Positions 14,909 through 23,243 of a stretch of DNA of 25,271 nucleotides are shown here, piece by piece. Both the position numbers and the translations under genes were made by a program. How positions within the stretch are numbered: position 1 is the stretch's first letter; each line of letters begins with the position of its first letter. The DNA is from JAJTYI01 sp964420145 (GTDB lineage Bacteria; Patescibacteriota; Dojkabacteria; B142; OLB20): positions 1-25,271 of the forward strand of contig CAYQRB010000014.1 of the NCBI GenBank assembly GCA_964420145.1. The letters run 5' to 3'. A model generated the notes under the pieces. The model ran no database searches, was not told the origin of the DNA, and saw only the letters and a list, made by a program, of their open reading frames with translations.

Positions 14909-16198
14909 ATGTCGTATTATAAAATACAAGGCGGTGTACCTCTAAGAGGTGAGGTCCGTCCTATTCCAAACAAAAATTCTATTTTGAAGTTAATTCCTGC
15001 AGCATTACTCACAGATGAACCGGTAACTATACATAATGTTCCAGATAGTACAGATGTTAGACTGATGTTGAAGCTGGTTCGTCAACTAGGAGGAAAGGTA
15101 ACCTATCTAAATGAACGAAAATCTGTTCGGATTGTAGCTTCTGGAGTGAAAACTTATGAGATGGATCCAGAACTCTCTCAGAAGGTAAAATCATCAGTAA
15201 TGTTTATGGCTCCTTTGATACTTCGTTTCGGCAAAGCATATATGCCAATACCTGGTGGATGTAAGTTGGGTACAAGACCACTCGATGCTTTTATGAGTAA
15301 TATGGAGATGTTGGGAGCAAAGTATCACAGAGAAAAAGGGTATTTTATAGAAGGTGAAAACCTAAAAGGTGGGAAAATATGGTCGTGGTTTCCAAGTGTA
15401 ACTGCTACAGAAAACCTTATTATGCTTGCTAGTTTAACTTCTGGGGTAACAGAAATCTATAATGCTGCTTCAGAGCCACACACACAAGATTTGTGTAATA
15501 TGTTAATTGCTATGGGAGCTAAAATCGAAGGAATTGGTTCTAATAGATTGTTAATTGAAGGAGTGGATAAATTAAAAGGAACAGAATGGACGGTAATTCC
15601 TGATCATTTAGACATAGGTGCCTATATCGCTTCTGCGGCACTTACAAATGGAGAGATTACTATAAAAGATGCTATTCCTGAACATATGCAATATATTATT
15701 CAGGCTTTTGAAAAAGTGGGGGTTCGAGTTGAAACTAGAGGAAATGATCTTTTTGTAGGAAAAGACCAAAAATTAGTATGTGAGACGACAGTGAGGGGAG
15801 ATATTTTTGAAATGTTTGCAATGCCTTGGCCTGGTCTTCCGATTGATTTTATGCAGATTGTGATTGTTACAGCATTGAAAGCGGAAGGTAGTATGATCTT
15901 ACATAATAGTTTCCAAGAATACGGTATGTTTTGGATTGAGGAACTTGTAAAGCTAAAAGCTAAAGTCGTTATGGCTGATCCGTATAGAGTGCTAACTTTT
16001 GGACCAACTGAGTTTAAGGGAGCTAAAATCTTTGCACCTAATATTATACAGGCGACTATGGGATTGTTCCTTGCTTCTCTTAGTGCAGTAGGGGAGACTG
16101 TTCTAGAAGATAGAAGTGATTCTCTGCTTAGAAGATATCCTGATTTAGTATCTGTGTACTCTAAACTTGGTGCTAAGGTTGAATACACACCTTCTTAA
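14909..16198 (+). CDS. MurA-like UDP-GlcNAc enolpyruvyl transferase
   Basis: The 429 residues fit the EPSP synthase/MurA fold. MurA transfers enolpyruvate from PEP to UDP-GlcNAc, the first committed step to UDP-MurNAc. The catalytic Cys (Cys118 in PGGCKLGTRPLD) and general Asp (Asp313 in LPIDFMQ) are present, and the N-terminal NKNSILKL corresponds to the usual KNAAL segment. By hand alignment with E. coli MurA, several binding residues differ: Arg91 is Lys94, His125 is Phe128, Arg331 is not Arg (Tyr338/Gly339) and Arg397 is Gln381. It may be a divergent MurA with altered substrate handling or a paralogue, so I give no symbol. It lies 55 bases after ftsI. Confidence 0.85.
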   Translation: MSYYKIQGGVPLRGEVRPIPNKNSILKLIPAALLTDEPVTIHNVPDSTDVRLMLKLVRQLGGKVTYLNERKSVRIVASGVKTYEMDPELSQKVKSSVMFMAPLILRFGKAYMPIPGGCKLGTRPLDAFMSNMEMLGAKYHREKGYFIEGENLKGGKIWSWFPSVTATENLIMLASLTSGVTEIYNAASEPHTQDLCNMLIAMGAKIEGIGSNRLLIEGVDKLKGTEWTVIPDHLDIGAYIASAALTNGEITIKDAIPEHMQYIIQAFEKVGVRVETRGNDLFVGKDQKLVCETTVRGDIFEMFAMPWPGLPIDFMQIVIVTALKAEGSMILHNSFQEYGMFWIEELVKLKAKVVMADPYRVLTFGPTEFKGAKIFAPNIIQATMGLFLASLSAVGETVLEDRSDSLLRRYPDLVSVYSKLGAKVEYTPS

Positions 16199-16239
16199 TT
16201 ATAAATTAATAAAAGAATAAAAACAGATAATCATAATAA

Positions 16240-17037
16240 ATGAAAAAATATATAAAACCTCGAAGATTTCTCACTATTGTCCTTTCCTTTTTAGCGTCAA
16301 AAGCGATAATTCGACATAAAATCAGAGTATGTGTGATAGTAGGGGTAAGTGGTTCGGATATAGTAAAAGAAATGCTCTACACGGTATTGAAAGAAAAGGT
16401 TAATATCAGACGAAATACTGAGGATATTTGGTGGGATTTATCTGTTCCTCTTAATATACTAGGTTATGAAGATAAACAACGATCTTTTTTGGAGTGGGTA
16501 AGGCTTGTTTTCTCTGCTTTTGGAGCTATTATAAGAAATAAACCTAATCCACATATGTTGGTATTAAATATTGATACAAAAGATCAACAAACTGCCAGAT
16601 ATTGGTCGGATTTTCTTGCTCCAAAATATCTAGTAGTTTTAAACTATCACCAAAATGATACATTTACTAACAACCTTCTTGTAAATATATCTAAAACAAG
16701 TGGTAAGGTAATTATTCAAGAAAATTTATTAGATAGATTCAATGAGGTATGCGATGCCAAACACCTTTTTACCTACGGGTCTGAAAAAAGTGATTTATCA
16801 ATTAAAAAACTCTCTGATGGAAGATTGAGGATAGATTATAGAAGGAAGAAAATCATATTACCTCAAAAACTTTGGCCTTCTGTTTCTATGAGAATATCAG
16901 GAGCGATATTTTCAGTTGCTTTGTTAGAAGGTTTTGACCTCCCCTCTATTGCTTATGCTTGTTTAAAATACACTTTTCCAAAAGGAATGCTTCATAAAAT
17001 CAAAAAGAACCTTTTAAGTTTTCCTGTTAATGTATAA
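16240..17037 (+). CDS. Degenerate Mur ligase-like protein (P-loop lost)
   Basis: The 265-residue protein aligns by eye with the central domain of MurF/MurE-type ligases. The segment GVSGSDIVKE (35-44) sits where the ATP P-loop GxxGSxGKT should be, but the Gly and Lys of GK are Ile41 and Val42. Further on, EDIWWDLSVPLNILGYE resembles the MurF EIGVPLTLLG region, PHMLVLNIDTKD resembles the acidic strand, LFTYGSEKSDL resembles the TFG.. strand, and the stretch near 220-250 matches the helix after HN..NALAA. The C-terminal ligase domain is missing. It probably does not hydrolyse ATP and may be a scaffold, a regulator or a decaying gene. The frame is intact and sits between murA-like and sigma genes. 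Confidence 0.7.
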   Translation: MKKYIKPRRFLTIVLSFLASKAIIRHKIRVCVIVGVSGSDIVKEMLYTVLKEKVNIRRNTEDIWWDLSVPLNILGYEDKQRSFLEWVRLVFSAFGAIIRNKPNPHMLVLNIDTKDQQTARYWSDFLAPKYLVVLNYHQNDTFTNNLLVNISKTSGKVIIQENLLDRFNEVCDAKHLFTYGSEKSDLSIKKLSDGRLRIDYRRKKIILPQKLWPSVSMRISGAIFSVALLEGFDLPSIAYACLKYTFPKGMLHKIKKNLLSFPVNV

Positions 17038-17186
17038 TTTTTATTAGGTATTTTCATAACTTTGTTTTTATCGTTGTTTGAATTAAGAAACTAATATCAT
17101 TAAAAAAACAAAAAAAGATTTTTTCTAAAAAAGAATTATCTACTAACGACTTTTCTAAGATTTACGAAACACACTATGCCAAGGTT

Positions 17187-17687
17187 TTGGCTTTTGTAAA
17201 CAAAAGAGTTAGTAACGATACAGTTGCAGAAGACCTTACTTCTGAGGTTTTTGAAAAAGTCCTGTTATCGATTTCTGATTTCAAATGGCAGGGAGTTACG
17301 ATTTCGGCATGGATTTTTAAAATAGCAAGAAACCATATAATTGATTATTATCGTAAAAATGAAAAATATAAAGGGGAGAGGTCACTAGAGGACATTGTTA
17401 ACTATATAGAGTCAAATATCCCTGCGGTAGATATAGAAGCTGAAGCAGATGAAGAAGAAGTAGAACTCTACAATGCAATTCGAGAATTAGATGAAGAGGA
17501 TCAATATTTGGTGTATTATAAGTTTTTCGAAGAAATATCGAACAAAGAAATAGCAGGATTGTTAAGTCATAGTGAGACAAATATTGGGACAAAACTTCAT
17601 CGAGCACGAAAAAAACTAGAGAAAATAATTCAGAAAAATCAAAAGAAAAAACTATATGACACAAAACGATCCGCTACAAAAAGTTAA
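17187..17687 (+). CDS. Sigma-70 family RNA polymerase sigma factor (ECF-like)
   Basis: The product has region 2 (LTSEVFEKVL, ISAWIFKIARNHIIDYYR) and region 4 (ELDEEDQYLVYYKFFEEIS, then the helix-turn-helix NKEIAGLLSHSETNIGTKLHRARKKL), with a short acidic linker, as in ECF sigma factors. The given start is TTG at 17187, but the same open frame continues upstream to a stop at 17079-17081, and FSKIYETHYAKVLAFV directly before the TTG is classic region 2.1. No ATG, GTG or TTG occurs upstream, so the true start is probably an ATT (17082 or 17118). It overlaps the murE-like gene by 32 bases. No anti-sigma factor is seen nearby. Confidence 0.88.
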   Translation: MAFVNKRVSNDTVAEDLTSEVFEKVLLSISDFKWQGVTISAWIFKIARNHIIDYYRKNEKYKGERSLEDIVNYIESNIPAVDIEAEADEEEVELYNAIRELDEEDQYLVYYKFFEEISNKEIAGLLSHSETNIGTKLHRARKKLEKIIQKNQKKKLYDTKRSATKS

Positions 17688-19020
17688 AAACTTTGTTCAT
17701 TTACTACAATCAGTTTATGGCAATATAAGATATGGTTTTCCAGCGAAGAAGCTTAAAATCCTGGCTATAACAGGAAGTGATGGGAAAACAACATCCACCA
17801 TGATGCTTTACCATATATTGCAAAAATCAGGGATTAAAGTCGGTTATATTTCTACTATTGGAGCAAGGATTGGAAATAAGGAACTTGACACAGGGTTGCA
17901 TGTTACTACTCCAGATCCTTGGATGGTTCCTAAATATTTGAGAATGATGGTTGATCAAGGAATTGAATATGTTGTTATGGAAGCGACATCAAATGGTTTA
18001 GAACAGAATCGACTTTGGGGAATTACTTTTTCTGGTGGACTAATTACCAATATAAAAAGCGATCACCTTGATTATCATAAAACTTGGAAGAATTATGCTC
18101 GGGCAAAGTTCAAATTGATCACCCAGTTAAGTAGTGGTGCTCCTATCGTGATAAATAAAGAAGATACCAAATCTTATAAATGGATAAAAAAAGAAATTAC
18201 TAGATTAAATCTAAAACAAGATTTTAATTTAATTGAAGTTAAACTAGAAGATGCAAAAGAAGCACAATTTTCTCTTGATGGATTTAGTTTTTTTCTAGAT
18301 GGTCAGAGATTTAACTTACAACTGCTTGGAAAATATAACCTAGAAAATGCATTAGGAGTGATTGCCCTAGCTAGACATCTTCTCCCCCTAGAGGTGATAG
18401 CAAAGTCACTAGAAAGCTTTCGGGCACCCAAAGGGAGGATGGAGTTAGTTCAAACAAAACCATTTACTGTAATAATTGATTTTGCTCATACACCAAATTC
18501 CCTAAGAGAAGCATTAAAAAGTCTTAAAGAATTAAAAACCAGAACTCAGAAACTCATAGTTGTTTTTGGATGTGCGGGTAAACGAGATAAAGAGAGAAGA
18601 TTGATGGGGACAGTAGCTTCAGAATTTGCAGATATAATTATTTTAACTGCTGAAGATCCACGAGACGAAAAGCTTTTTGATATAAATACTCAAATTTATG
18701 AAAATAGTAAAAAAACAGGAGGAGAGTTAGTGAGTAGAATTACAAACCACAAGGATTACACCAATACAAAACTTTCTACTCTCAAGACTTTGGTAGATAC
18801 GACACTAAGGGCAGAAAAAATACCTGTAATTACTTTTGATGAAGATTCGGTTAGATCTCGTGAAGACGCAATTGATCTCGCTATTAAACTTGCTTCTAAA
18901 GAAGATATAGTTTTCACTACAGGTAAGGCACATGAACAGAGCTTAGCTTTTGGACCAGAAGAAAAAGAATACCCCTGGAGTGAACACAATATTGTAAAAA
19001 AGTCACTCCAGTCCAATTAA
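17656..19020 (+). CDS. murE: MurE-like UDP-MurNAc-tripeptide synthetase
   Basis: This ATP-dependent ligase would add the third residue to UDP-MurNAc-dipeptide. The 454 residues show the P-loop TGSDGKTT (39-46), VVMEATSNGLEQNRLWGI, NIKSDHLDYH, and the Lys that is normally carbamylated (Lys151 in RAKFKL). The C-terminal domain includes VVFGCAGKRDKERR. The N-terminal UDP-binding domain of typical MurE (about 90 residues) is absent. The third-residue specificity loop reads EDPRDE (333-338), closer to the DNPR of diaminopimelate enzymes than to the lysine type. It overlaps the sigma gene by 32 bases, so co-expression is expected. Identity at the MurE level is good; the amino acid substrate is inferred. 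Confidence 0.9.
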   Translation: MTQNDPLQKVKNFVHLLQSVYGNIRYGFPAKKLKILAITGSDGKTTSTMMLYHILQKSGIKVGYISTIGARIGNKELDTGLHVTTPDPWMVPKYLRMMVDQGIEYVVMEATSNGLEQNRLWGITFSGGLITNIKSDHLDYHKTWKNYARAKFKLITQLSSGAPIVINKEDTKSYKWIKKEITRLNLKQDFNLIEVKLEDAKEAQFSLDGFSFFLDGQRFNLQLLGKYNLENALGVIALARHLLPLEVIAKSLESFRAPKGRMELVQTKPFTVIIDFAHTPNSLREALKSLKELKTRTQKLIVVFGCAGKRDKERRLMGTVASEFADIIILTAEDPRDEKLFDINTQIYENSKKTGGELVSRITNHKDYTNTKLSTLKTLVDTTLRAEKIPVITFDEDSVRSREDAIDLAIKLASKEDIVFTTGKAHEQSLAFGPEEKEYPWSEHNIVKKSLQSN

Positions 19021-19043
19021 CAGATTAACTAAATCTTATAATC

Positions 19044-19973
19044 GTGCCTGTTAGTAGTAAAAAATCAAAACTAATCGTTGTGGCTGGTCCTACTGCTAGT
19101 GGGAAGACTGCGTTTGCCATTAAACTAGCCAAAGATATTGACGGGGAAATAATTAACGCAGATTCTAGACAAGTGTATAAGTTTATGAATATCGGGACAA
19201 ACAAAGGGGTGATTAAAGCAGTAAAAAGTAATGTATTGAAGTTAGATAATTGGGCTATCATGCAGGTGGATATTGAGAATAGTAAAACAACAGGGTGGTT
19301 GTTTGATATATTGACACCAAACGAGAGTTTTGATGTAGCAGATTATAAGTTTCTAGCTAGGGGTGTTATAAAAAACATAAATAACCGAGGGAAGACAGCT
19401 ATTCTTGTTGGTGGTACAGGTTTATATATCGATGCTGTTGTACAAAATTATAATATAAATAATACCTTACCAAATCCTGCATTGAGAGAAAGGCTTAAAA
19501 ATTTTTCTCTTAGTGATTTACAGGGGGAGTTACAAAGTCTCGACAGTGAATTTTTTAATCATTTAAATAATAGTGAAAAAAACAACGCCAGACGCTTGAT
19601 TAGAATGATTGAAAAACTACAAATACCCCATAGTTTCAAAAAAGAAGTAAGTAACTACTTTGAATATGAGTTTTTTTATCTAGATATTCCAAGAGAAATA
19701 TTATATAAGAAAATCAATACTCGTGCTGAAATGATGTTTAAGCAAGGGTTTGTAGAAGAAGTTAAGAGCTTAATAAAAAATGGATATAGAAACAGTAACC
19801 CTATGCAAGGTATGGGTTATCGAGAGGTTTTGGATTATATAGATGGAAACTTAACCTTAGAGGAATGTATCGATAAGACAAAGCAAGCTCATAGGAACTA
19901 TGCAAAAAGACAAATAACCTGGTTTAAAAATCACCAATATGGAAAATCTATAAACTTCAAAGAAACTTCTTAA
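19044..19973 (+). CDS. miaA: tRNA dimethylallyltransferase MiaA
   Basis: MiaA adds a dimethylallyl group to N6 of A37 in tRNAs reading UNN codons. The 309-residue protein has the P-loop GPTASGKT (15-22), INADSRQVYKFMNIGT, FDVADY, AILVGGTGLYIDAVV and the C-terminal GMGYREV and RNYAKRQITWFK, all standard. The start is GTG: it leaves the usual 14 residues before the P-loop, and no ATG is available. A TATAAT (19037-19042) ends one base before this GTG, which would place a transcript start inside the gene, so it may be chance. Its end overlaps the convergent oxidoreductase gene by 17 bases. Confidence 0.95.
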   Translation: MPVSSKKSKLIVVAGPTASGKTAFAIKLAKDIDGEIINADSRQVYKFMNIGTNKGVIKAVKSNVLKLDNWAIMQVDIENSKTTGWLFDILTPNESFDVADYKFLARGVIKNINNRGKTAILVGGTGLYIDAVVQNYNINNTLPNPALRERLKNFSLSDLQGELQSLDSEFFNHLNNSEKNNARRLIRMIEKLQIPHSFKKEVSNYFEYEFFYLDIPREILYKKINTRAEMMFKQGFVEEVKSLIKNGYRNSNPMQGMGYREVLDYIDGNLTLEECIDKTKQAHRNYAKRQITWFKNHQYGKSINFKETS

Positions 19974-20865
19974 AAAGATCTTCTACTATGTGGTTTTGGC
20001 TTTGAACTTCGTCGACTAGTTCGGTCCCGATATCTTTACGGTTTATGACTCTTTGGTGAAAAGGGATGGAATCTGGGTTTTGAAAAAGGATTCCTGTTGC
20101 GATTTTTTCACTCATATCTGAAGCGATAGATAGGGATTGTATGTAATCTGAATTGTCAAAGTTTTCTAGGGTTTTTGTATCATAAACTCTTTCTTGGTAC
20201 CAATCGTGAGTAGTTTCTTTGTTGTATGTGGGACAATCTTGTAGAATTTCGATTACAGAAAATCCGGGATGTCTAATTCCTGCTCGAATTATTTCCGTCA
20301 TTTGTTCGACATTTCCAGAAAAAGTTCTAGAAGCAAATGATGCACCAAGACTGATTATAAAATACATAAAGTTCATAGTGTCTGCGGTCGTACCATCAGG
20401 AGAAGAATTCATGGGAACTCCTGCCCTTGTAGAAGCTGATGCTTGTCCGGTCGTTAACCCATAGTTAGAGTTGTTATGCATCAGAAATGTCAAATTGTAG
20501 TTGGAGCGAATTGCGTGGACGAGATGACCAATACCTTCACTTAGTGTTCCCCCGTCTCCGCCTGACGCAATTACGGAGATTTTTTGATTGGCTAATGCAG
20601 AACCGATAGCTATAGGGATTACTCGTCCGTGTAATCCGTGTAACCTGTACCCACCGATTTTATCAGATCCGTTTCCGTTACAGCCGATATCAAAACACAT
20701 TAGTACATCTTTAGGTAATATATTTTCAGCGACCAAAGCCCGTTTTGTAGCGGCTGCAATTCCATAATTTCCGCAGTTTGTACACCAAGTGTAGATATTA
20801 TCAGAGTAGTAGTCTTTGAAACGGACATTATCGTTCTCGAAATGATTTGTACAGTAGTTACTCAT
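19957..20865 (-). CDS. 2-oxoacid:acceptor oxidoreductase, beta subunit
   Basis: The 302-residue subunit binds thiamine diphosphate and one [4Fe-4S] cluster and oxidatively decarboxylates 2-oxoacids with CoA. Cluster cysteines are visible in WCTNCG (Cys29, Cys32), DIGCNG and QDCPTYN. The ThDP-binding part is GDGGTLSEG with HNNSNYGLTTGQAS. The sequence resembles KorB/VorB-type subunits; the preferred substrate (pyruvate, 2-oxoglutarate or branched-chain oxoacids) cannot be read directly. It is the last gene of the flavodoxin, gamma-alpha, beta operon and overlaps the alpha gene by 8 bases. Convergent overlap with miaA is 17 bases. Confidence 0.93.
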   Translation of the reverse strand: MSNYCTNHFENDNVRFKDYYSDNIYTWCTNCGNYGIAAATKRALVAENILPKDVLMCFDIGCNGNGSDKIGGYRLHGLHGRVIPIAIGSALANQKISVIASGGDGGTLSEGIGHLVHAIRSNYNLTFLMHNNSNYGLTTGQASASTRAGVPMNSSPDGTTADTMNFMYFIISLGASFASRTFSGNVEQMTEIIRAGIRHPGFSVIEILQDCPTYNKETTHDWYQERVYDTKTLENFDNSDYIQSLSIASDMSEKIATGILFQNPDSIPFHQRVINRKDIGTELVDEVQSQNHIVEDLFKKFL

Positions 20866-22660
20866 TTTCTATGTTTAAGTAATTTAAAATATCTTCAACA
20901 AAAAATGGGCGACCATCGTATTTGAGCAATTTATTTTCAAAAATATATCCTGTTTTAGAAGTTATTAACTCTCCTAGCTGACCTAAGTAATTATTTTCGA
21001 TTAAAACGATTTTGTTTGCATTATTTATGATGGACTGTAGTTTTTCCGTTTTTAGTGGATAAATATAATCAAAGTGTAGGTAGTTAATGGTAATTGGATT
21101 GTTGTTTTGCTCTAATATACTTATAACATCTTCTACTGTAGATTTTGGAGAACCCCATCCGATAAAAGTAATATTGGCATTCTGAGGGCCAATCATCTGA
21201 GGGTCAGGTATTTCTGTTAGTAGTGTGTTTAGCTTTCTCATTCTTTTCTCTAGCATAAGTTTTGCATTGTCCGCTTCCTCGCTTACATCTCCTGTTTCGT
21301 TATGTTCATCTCCGTTGGCATTGTATTGTGGTAGGTTATCCCCGGGTAACCATCTTGGGGAGATTCCGTTTTTGGTAAACTCATATCGTTTTATATCTTT
21401 TGCTTCTATAACTTTTTCTGAAAGTGTGTTTATTTGATTGTTGGTAGTGCTGTTGATCCCTTCGCTTGAGCCAGAAGTTTGTGGATGAGTTAAATATCTT
21501 TGGATTTCAGGATCTACCGGAAGGTCTGCGATATTATAGAGTCCTTCGGCAATTTGTTTTTCTGTTAAAACAACAACGGGAATTTGGAATTTTTCCGCAT
21601 AGTTAAATGCTTCTTGAATAAGTGTATACCCACTTTCAAAATCACTTGCCGATACAACAAGTCTAGGATATTCTCCGTGTCCTGCGTGAATTGCAAGATT
21701 TAGATCTCCACTAGATGTCCATGTGGGAAGTCCTGTGGCAGGTCCTGGTCTTTGTGCAAGGATGACTACAAAGGGAGTCTCAATAATCCCTGCAAGTGAA
21801 AAAGTTTCAGTCATTAAATCAAATCCACCTCCAGAAGTGCCTGTGAGTGCCCTTGTTCCCATATGCATCGCACCTAACGCCATTTGTGAAGCCGTGATTT
21901 CATCTTCTGCTTGTTTGATCAGCATTTTGGTTGAGTGAGAAGTATCTGCTAAATATGTCAGAATAGAGGATGCGGGGGTCATAGGATAGGAGAAATATGC
22001 ACGAATTCCAGCATTGATTGCGCCCAAAGCAAGACCGTGGTTACCAGTTAATATTTTTGACTCTTGCCAATTTTCGTGTTTTTTGAAGTTCAACGAGTAG
22101 TCAGCTATGTTTAGACTATATCCACTATCCAGACATCTAAGATCGATTTCTAGAAGTTTGGGTTTATCTGCAAATTCTAGTTTAATAATCCCTTTGACGA
22201 TTTCTAAATCAAGCCCTAATACTTCGGTAACAATACCTAGTAAAATCATATTGGATGTTAATGCATTTCCACCCTGTTCTGTTGCTAGGGTTAAAGCATC
22301 GATGTATTTAATTTGAATATTATACTTTTGTATAAATTCTTGTTCTTCTGGTTTGAAAGTTACTGCTGTTAAGGTATGAATAAGTAACCCGTTTTGTTTG
22401 AGGTCTTTTAGGTATTGATAAATTGACTTACGACTTAAACAAACAAGAATATTACAGTACTGACTAGATGAGTTAATTTTTTCATTCCCGATATCTATTT
22501 GGTAGCTTGCGTATCCACCCCGAATAAGCGAGGGGTATTCCCGATAACCAAAGATTTTATACCCGGAGGTTTTTAAAGATTTTGCAATAATTTCTCCTAG
22601 TGAGTTGATCCCTTGCCCAGATTCTCCTGCAAATTTTATAGAAAATCTTTTAATATTCAT
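20858..22660 (-). CDS. 2-oxoacid:acceptor oxidoreductase, fused gamma-alpha subunit
   Basis: The first about 185 of 600 residues are the gamma domain (FAGESGQGINSLGEIIAKSL, YPSLIRGGYASYQI). The rest is the alpha subunit, with GNHGLALGAINAGIRAYFSY, YPMTPASSI, QAEDEITASQMALGA, GTSGGGFDLMTE and a C-terminal transketolase-like domain (MIGPQNANITFIGWGSPKST). Gamma-alpha fusions are known in the 2-oxoacid:ferredoxin oxidoreductase family. With the beta subunit it forms the enzyme that yields acyl-CoA, CO2 and reduced carrier. It overlaps the flavodoxin gene by 4 bases (ATGA) and the beta gene by 8. A linker at about 385-470 is hydrophilic, with many Asn, Ser and acidic residues. Confidence 0.94.
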   Translation of the reverse strand: MNIKRFSIKFAGESGQGINSLGEIIAKSLKTSGYKIFGYREYPSLIRGGYASYQIDIGNEKINSSSQYCNILVCLSRKSIYQYLKDLKQNGLLIHTLTAVTFKPEEQEFIQKYNIQIKYIDALTLATEQGGNALTSNMILLGIVTEVLGLDLEIVKGIIKLEFADKPKLLEIDLRCLDSGYSLNIADYSLNFKKHENWQESKILTGNHGLALGAINAGIRAYFSYPMTPASSILTYLADTSHSTKMLIKQAEDEITASQMALGAMHMGTRALTGTSGGGFDLMTETFSLAGIIETPFVVILAQRPGPATGLPTWTSSGDLNLAIHAGHGEYPRLVVSASDFESGYTLIQEAFNYAEKFQIPVVVLTEKQIAEGLYNIADLPVDPEIQRYLTHPQTSGSSEGINSTTNNQINTLSEKVIEAKDIKRYEFTKNGISPRWLPGDNLPQYNANGDEHNETGDVSEEADNAKLMLEKRMRKLNTLLTEIPDPQMIGPQNANITFIGWGSPKSTVEDVISILEQNNNPITINYLHFDYIYPLKTEKLQSIINNANKIVLIENNYLGQLGELITSKTGYIFENKLLKYDGRPFFVEDILNYLNIENE

Positions 22661-23118
22661 GCTGAATTTAACAGATCAATTAAACGATTTGTCCAGGTTG
22701 TGACTAAAGTATCCATTTGTCCATAAGGTTCTCCATTGATTTTAAGCATAGTAGATAGTTCTTTTCCACCACCTTTTAGGAAGGCCTCTCTTAAAATCTC
22801 TGCTCCTTTGCAAAAGAGCATTTGTTCGTACCTGGTATCTCCTAGTCCTACAAAGGCACCTGTTTTCCCTGACAGGTTGTTTTGCATCATCTCTTGTAAC
22901 AGCTTGTTAAAAAATGGATTTATCTCTCCGTGCTCCCAGGTGGAAGTAGCAAATATGAATTTATTGTTATCAGAAATTACAGAGAAATTCGTACTCTCAG
23001 CCCTTTGTAGTGTAGTTCTAAAATTATGAGTTTCAAGAATATCTGATATTTTTTGGCATACTGCCTCCACATTTCCTGAAGTTGAGGCGTAGATTATTTG
23101 GATCAAGATGTTAAACAC
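22657..23118 (-). CDS. Flavodoxin-like electron carrier
   Basis: The 153-residue protein has the flavodoxin fold: the FMN phosphate loop YASTSGNVEAV (about 10-20), the FATSTWEHGEINP loop (about 55-67) and FVGLGDTRYEQM, with FCKGAEILREAF. It begins at GTG (no upstream ATG fits) and ends in a 4-base overlap with the oxidoreductase gamma-alpha gene. As the leading gene of that operon, it is the probable electron acceptor or donor of the oxidoreductase, the role often held by ferredoxin. This is inferred from the operon. MioC-type roles are less likely. Confidence 0.85.
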   Translation of the reverse strand: MFNILIQIIYASTSGNVEAVCQKISDILETHNFRTTLQRAESTNFSVISDNNKFIFATSTWEHGEINPFFNKLLQEMMQNNLSGKTGAFVGLGDTRYEQMLFCKGAEILREAFLKGGGKELSTMLKINGEPYGQMDTLVTTWTNRLIDLLNSA

Positions 23119-23134
23119 AAAACTATGAATATAT

Positions 23135-23140
23135 ATTATA
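23135..23140 (-). promoter_or_regulatory. -10 of the flavodoxin-oxidoreductase operon
   Basis: The minus strand carries a perfect TATAAT, 16 bases before the GTG start at 23118. The expected leader is about 10 bases. No -35 is clear. Confidence 0.55.
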
Positions 23141-23243
23141 GTTATCCTAAGCTTTTGTAAATTGATGTTTCTTTTAGATTAAGATGATTTTTATATCTGC
23201 TTCTGTTACGATAATAGTAATGATAAATTTGTAAGCATACATC

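Noticed and set aside
15700..16188. 162-residue ORF antisense to the murA-like gene
   Set aside because: It is a shadow of a conserved gene with Ser/Thr/Ile-rich composition and no promoter.
19037..19042. TATAAT just before the miaA GTG as a promoter
   Set aside because: It ends one base before the start codon, so transcription would begin inside the gene and lose the start; probably chance in AT-rich DNA.
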